From: JANPBY01 sp963851405
Lineage (GTDB): Bacteria; Actinomycetota; Actinomycetes; DATJPE01
Length of the DNA stretch: 64,000 nucleotides
Direction of reading: 5' to 3'
Assembly: GCA_963851405.1 (NCBI GenBank)
Contig: CAWKPB010000006.1
Coordinates: 376,023 to 440,022 of the forward strand
Shown here: positions 60,626 to 64,000 of the stretch, in pieces
Position numbering within the stretch: the first letter of the stretch is position 1
How the letters are laid out: the number at the start of each line of letters is the position of its first letter
Position numbers and translations under genes: made by a program
The notes under the pieces: model-generated
Databases searched by the model: none
Told to the model about the DNA's origin: nothing
What the model saw: the letters and a program-made list of their open reading frames with translations, nothing else

Positions 60626-63293
60626 TCGACGTGCTCGCAGCCAGGACGGCCGACTCGATGGCGGCCAAGGCCTGCGGAATCGCCGACGGGTCGGACCCAC
60701 CGCCTTGGGCGAGGTCATCCTTCCCGCCGCCTCCCCCACCGAGTGCCGAAGCTGCTGCGCGTACGAGCGCTCCGGCCTTGACCCCCCGGTCACGCGCCGC
60801 TTGGTTGACCGCCACGATGACGATGGGCTTGTCGGCCGGAACCGTGACGAGCCCAACGGCTGCTGACTGTTCACCAAGCCGATCGCGTAGGTCTAAGGCC
60901 AGCGCGCGAGCATCGTCCGCGCCGGTGCCGTCGGGGATCTGCTGGACCACCAGGGCCGTACCCCCCACGTCGCGGGCAGTTTCGACGAGGGCCGCTGCGC
61001 CCGCAAGAACCTGCCCAGCGCGCAGCTTGTCCAGGTCGCGTTCAGCATCCTTCAGCCGAGTCAGGACGCCGTGGACTCGCTCGGGCAACTCCTCAGGGCG
61101 TGCCTTGAAGACCTCGGCGAGCTGGTGGACCAGCACGTGTTCGCGGGCCAAGAACTGGTAGGCATCGGTGCCCACCAACGCCTCAACGCGTCGGATCCCA
61201 GCCCCGATCGAGGACTCCCCGAGGAGCTTGACGACACCGAGCTGTCCGGTCCGGCTGGTGTGCGTTCCCCCGCACAGCTCACGGGCCCACTCCCCCACCG
61301 AGACCACACGGACCTCGTGCCCGTACTTCTCACCGAACAACGCCATGGCGCCGGTTTCGCGCGCCTGCTCCTGCGACATCAACTCCGCGGTGACCGCGAG
61401 GTCATCAAGGAGCACCGCGTTGACCCTCGCCTCCACGTCACCCAACACCGACGCGGGGACCGCGGACGGATTTGGAAAATCGAAACGCAATCGACCCGGT
61501 GAGTTCTCCGAGCCCATCTGGGTTGCCGTCTCACCCAGAGCCTCGCGAAAAGCCTTGTGGACCATGTGGGTCGCAGTGTGGGCACGGGAGATCGCCATCC
61601 GGCGCTCACGGTCTACATCTGCGTGGCCGGAGCTGCCAACCAGCACCTCCCCGCTCTGCACGACGGCGCGGTGAACGATGAGTCCGGGCATCGGTGCCTG
61701 GACGTCTCGAACGGTGAGGACCGCGCCGTGGTCCAAGGTGATGGTCCCCGTGTCACCGAGTTGTCCGCCACCCTCGGCATAGAACGGCGTCCGGTCGAGT
61801 ACGACTTCGACTTCCTGGCCATCGGACGCCGCGCCAACTGGGACCCCGCCCACCAGGATCCCGACGACCGTGGAATCGGACGTGGTCTCGGTGTAGCCCG
61901 TGAACTCCGTGGCACCCAAGGCGGCCGCGTTCTGATAGGCGGACAGGTCATGATGGCCGGTCTTCTTGGCGCGCGCGTCGGCCTTGGCTCGGTCCCGCTG
62001 CTCGTTCATGAGCCGCCGGAAGCCCTCCGCGTCCACCTTGAGGCCGGCCTCGGAGGCCATTTCCAAAGTGAGATCGATCGGGAAGCCGTATGTGTCATGC
62101 AGCTTGAACGCTTCGTCGCCAGCCAGGGTGGTCGAGCCGGTGGAACGCACGGCTGTCGCCGCCATCTCGAACATCTGAGTGCCAGCGCGCAGGGTGTGGC
62201 GGAAGGCCTCTTCCTCGCCGTACGCGGTGCTCGAAATTCGCTCCCAATCCGTGCCCAGCTCCGGGTACGACCGACTCATCCAGTCCATGCTCAGCGGCAA
62301 CAGCTCGGGCAAGGTCGGCTCATCGACACCTAGCAACCGCATCGATCGCACCGCGCGTCGGAGCACGCGCCGCAGAACGTAGCCCCGTCCCTCGTTGCCG
62401 GGCGTCACCCCATCGCCAATGATCATTAGGGCGCTGCGGACGTGATCGGCGACCACCCGCAACCGCACGTCGTCATCGTGATCGCGCCCGTATTGCTTGC
62501 CCGCCAGTTCGGCCGCACGGTCGAGTACGGGCCGCACCTCATCGATCTCGTAGAGGTTGTCGACGCCCTGGAGGAGGAAGGCCACTCGTTCCAGCCCCAT
62601 GCCGGTGTCGATGCTCTTGGCCGGCAACTCGCCGGCGATGTCGAAGTCGTCCTTGCTGCGCACGGCACTGAGTTCGTGTTCCATGAAAACGAGATTCCAG
62701 AACTCGAGGTAGCGGTCCCCGGCTCCCTCGACGTCGCCCTCGGCGCCGTATTCGGGTCCTCGGTCGATCAGGATCTCGCTGCACGGCCCGCCAGGACCAG
62801 GCACGCCCATGCTCCAGTAGTTCTCCTTCTTTCCGAGCCGAAAGATCCGGTCCTCGGACAACCCAGCGACTCGCTTCCACAGGCCGAACGCCTCGTCGTC
62901 ATCCTCGTAGACGGTGGCGAGGAGTTGCGACTCGTCGAAGCCGTACCCGCCGTCGGATTGAGGCCGGGTCACGAGCTCCCATGACAGCTCAATCGCTCGT
63001 TCCTTGAAGTAGTCGCCGAAGGAGAAGTTCCCATTCATCTGAAAGAACGTCCCATGCCGCGTGGTCCGGCCTACCTCCTCGATGTCGAGGGTCCGTACGC
63101 ACTTCTGCACGCTTGTCGCTCGCGGCCAGGGCGCCTGCTCCTGGCCAAGGAAGTACGGCTTGAACGGAACCATGCCCGCGTTGACGAACAGCAAATTGGG
63201 GTCATCGAGCAACAACGAAGCCGACGGAACGACCGTGTGATCGCGCTCAGCGAAGAAGCGCAGCCAGCGACTGCGGATCTCAGCGGTCTCCAC
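60618..63293 (-). CDS. alaS: Alanyl-tRNA synthetase
   Basis: AlaRS charges tRNA-Ala. The 891-residue enzyme has the class II catalytic core (FVNAGMVPFKPYFLGQE, TSVQKCVRTLDIEEVG, THGTFFQMNGNFSFGDYFKE-like motif 2 and GMGLERVAFLLQGVDN motif 3), the editing domain with HTATHMVHKAF and LCGGTHTSRTG (zinc and editing residues), and a C-terminal oligomerisation region with a glycine-rich segment (GGGGGKDD). GTG 63293 (VETAEIRSRWLRFF) follows GGAGAGGAC and matches the usual start. The 262 bp upstream hold an inverted repeat but no T-box features. Confidence 0.97.
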   Translation of the reverse strand: METAEIRSRWLRFFAERDHTVVPSASLLLDDPNLLFVNAGMVPFKPYFLGQEQAPWPRATSVQKCVRTLDIEEVGRTTRHGTFFQMNGNFSFGDYFKERAIELSWELVTRPQSDGGYGFDESQLLATVYEDDDEAFGLWKRVAGLSEDRIFRLGKKENYWSMGVPGPGGPCSEILIDRGPEYGAEGDVEGAGDRYLEFWNLVFMEHELSAVRSKDDFDIAGELPAKSIDTGMGLERVAFLLQGVDNLYEIDEVRPVLDRAAELAGKQYGRDHDDDVRLRVVADHVRSALMIIGDGVTPGNEGRGYVLRRVLRRAVRSMRLLGVDEPTLPELLPLSMDWMSRSYPELGTDWERISSTAYGEEEAFRHTLRAGTQMFEMAATAVRSTGSTTLAGDEAFKLHDTYGFPIDLTLEMASEAGLKVDAEGFRRLMNEQRDRAKADARAKKTGHHDLSAYQNAAALGATEFTGYTETTSDSTVVGILVGGVPVGAASDGQEVEVVLDRTPFYAEGGGQLGDTGTITLDHGAVLTVRDVQAPMPGLIVHRAVVQSGEVLVGSSGHADVDRERRMAISRAHTATHMVHKAFREALGETATQMGSENSPGRLRFDFPNPSAVPASVLGDVEARVNAVLLDDLAVTAELMSQEQARETGAMALFGEKYGHEVRVVSVGEWARELCGGTHTSRTGQLGVVKLLGESSIGAGIRRVEALVGTDAYQFLAREHVLVHQLAEVFKARPEELPERVHGVLTRLKDAERDLDKLRAGQVLAGAAALVETARDVGGTALVVQQIPDGTGADDARALALDLRDRLGEQSAAVGLVTVPADKPIVIVAVNQAARDRGVKAGALVRAAASALGGGGGGKDDLAQGGGSDPSAIPQALAAIESAVLAASTSNG

Positions 63294-63483
63294 GGTGTGT
63301 CCTCTCCAACTCTCGGCTTCGGGGCGTGCAGATAGACAGTCCGCGAAGACGGCCGCCCGGTCGGTCAGCCTATCCGCCGACCTCGCTTTTCCTGATTCGT
63401 TCGCACACGGCTGGGTCACGATCAAAGACCCAGCAGGGGGCCGAAACTGGCTCATCACCCTGGCGAACTACCGCGGCCGGGCC

Positions 63484-63544
63484 CAGAAGTGTCCGATTCG
63501 GACGCTCCCAGCGGCGGGGAGTGCGCCACATTCGGACACTTCTG
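63484..63544. repeat. 61-bp inverted-repeat element, copy B
   Basis: CAGAAGTGTCCGA at the left edge and TCGGACACTTCTG at the right edge form perfect 13-bp arms. An extra small palindrome, GTCCGATTCGGAC, overlaps the left arm. Arms and length match copy A at 2331-2390, while the spacers differ. It lies 12 bp after the rarA stop and about 190 bp before alaS, fitting a terminator-like role. Confidence 0.65.
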
Positions 63545-63555
63545 CCACTAGTTGG

Positions 63556-64000
63556 CTATGGCCCAGGCCCGGTGACCTTTGGAGTCACAGGCGCATCTGG
63601 ATTCGCGGTGGTCTCGGGAGTCTCACCGCGGACGACCGTGCGCAGCCGTTCTGCCCGCAGGCCCAGCTCACGTTCGGCTCCATGGTCGCTGGGGACGTAG
63701 TAGCGCCGGGAAACGACGGCATCGGGGGCGTACTGCTGCTCCACCACACCGTGCGGAGCATCGTGCGGGTAGCGGTAGCCGGTCCCATGGCCGGGCTTTG
63801 AGCTCCTCCGGCGTAGTGGGAGTCGCGCAAGCCGGCAGGCACCGCCCCGCCGAGTCCGGATCGGAACATCCTCGACGGCGGCACGATAGCGGTGACCACA
63901 GCGTTTGACTTGGGCGCCAGGCTGAGGTGAATGACCGCCTGGGCGAGGATGATCTGTCCCTCGGGAAAACCTACGAGCGTCACTGCCTGCATGGCAGCGA
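63556..64000 (-). pseudogene. rarA: 3' end of rarA (MgsA family), with indels, cut by window edge
   Basis: Read from the right edge, the minus strand encodes the C-terminal helical domain of RarA, an AAA+ ATPase acting at stalled replication forks: AAMQAVTLVGFPEGQIILAQAVIHL and SLAPKSNAVVTAI, then SGLGGAVPAGLRDSHYAG, then in another frame YRYPHDAPHGVVEQQYAPDAV and YYVPSDHGAERELGLRAERLR. A compensating pair of single-base indels near 63860 and one more near 63800 are needed to join these. rarA upstream of alaS is the usual actinobacterial order. The damage is either recent decay or sequence error; loss of the conserved C-terminus should impair the protein. Confidence 0.8.

Noticed and set aside
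63294..63555. Possible T-box leader upstream of alaS
   Set aside because: No AGGGUGG-like T-box sequence or specifier-loop structure was seen; the only structure is the inverted-repeat element near the rarA end.
1..64000. CRISPR arrays, rRNA genes, transposases or integrases
   Set aside because: No regularly spaced direct repeats, no rRNA-like sequence and no recombinase motifs were recognised; the only dispersed repeat seen is the two-copy inverted-repeat element.

Overview
The window is high-GC DNA from an actinobacterium (Actinomycetia), probably uncultured. Three conserved actinobacterial gene neighbourhoods support this: uvrB-coaE-rpsA, polA with an ANTAR response regulator (PdtaR type), and rarA-alaS-ruvX-mltG-aroE ... 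aroC-aroK-aroB-aroQ-pepP-efp-nusB. An AftD-type arabinofuranosyltransferase with a DUF2613-like microprotein points the same way. Starts are often GTG, and many genes overlap by 4 bp (ATGA/GTGA).

Layout. 1-2.2 kb: the start of a truncated gene, then a class V aminotransferase broken by about five single-base indels, and a RidA gene frameshifted near its end. 2.4-7.8 kb (minus strand): terC, uvrB, coaE, rpsA. 8.1-20.6 kb: an envelope/glycan region with a methyltransferase, a DUF3068 (PorA-like) protein, an acyltransferase 3, AftD, a second methyltransferase, a GT4 glycosyltransferase, a 44-residue DUF2613-like protein, a GT-C-like membrane protein and a MOP flippase. From memory this resembles the mycobacterial Rv0224c-Rv0228 and aftD/Rv0236A genes. 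20.7-26.4 kb: a branched-chain amino-acid type ABC transporter (livH-livM-livG-livF) facing a substrate-binding lipoprotein whose two domain halves are in swapped order. 26.5-32.5 kb: polA, a hotdog thioesterase, a GNAT acetyltransferase, a binding-protein lipoprotein and the ANTAR regulator. 32.5-38 kb: a short tRNA with anticodon CAA, then nusB, efp, an aminopeptidase P-type gene and the shikimate genes aroQ-aroB-aroK-aroC.

38-56 kb is a complete type IV pilus locus on the minus strand. It encodes LC7/roadblock, DUF4388 (PATAN) and MglA-like GTPase regulators, PilB, PilT and PilC, two major-type pilins, three large minor pilins (one with six Ig-like repeats, one with a ricin-type lectin domain), prepilin peptidase, PilM, PilN, PilO and a PilP-position protein. 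A candidate c-di-GMP-I riboswitch lies in the leader of the first pilin, and PilB has an MshEN-like N-terminus, so c-di-GMP may act at both levels. 56.5-58 kb holds a three-gene operon of two exported proteins and an Hcp-like protein. 58.2-64 kb: aroE, mltG, ruvX, alaS and the indel-damaged 3' end of rarA.

The most unusual items are the circularly permuted LivJ-like protein, the riboswitch plus Mgl/PATAN control of an actinobacterial pilus, the orphan Hcp-like operon, and the short tRNA-Leu(CAA).
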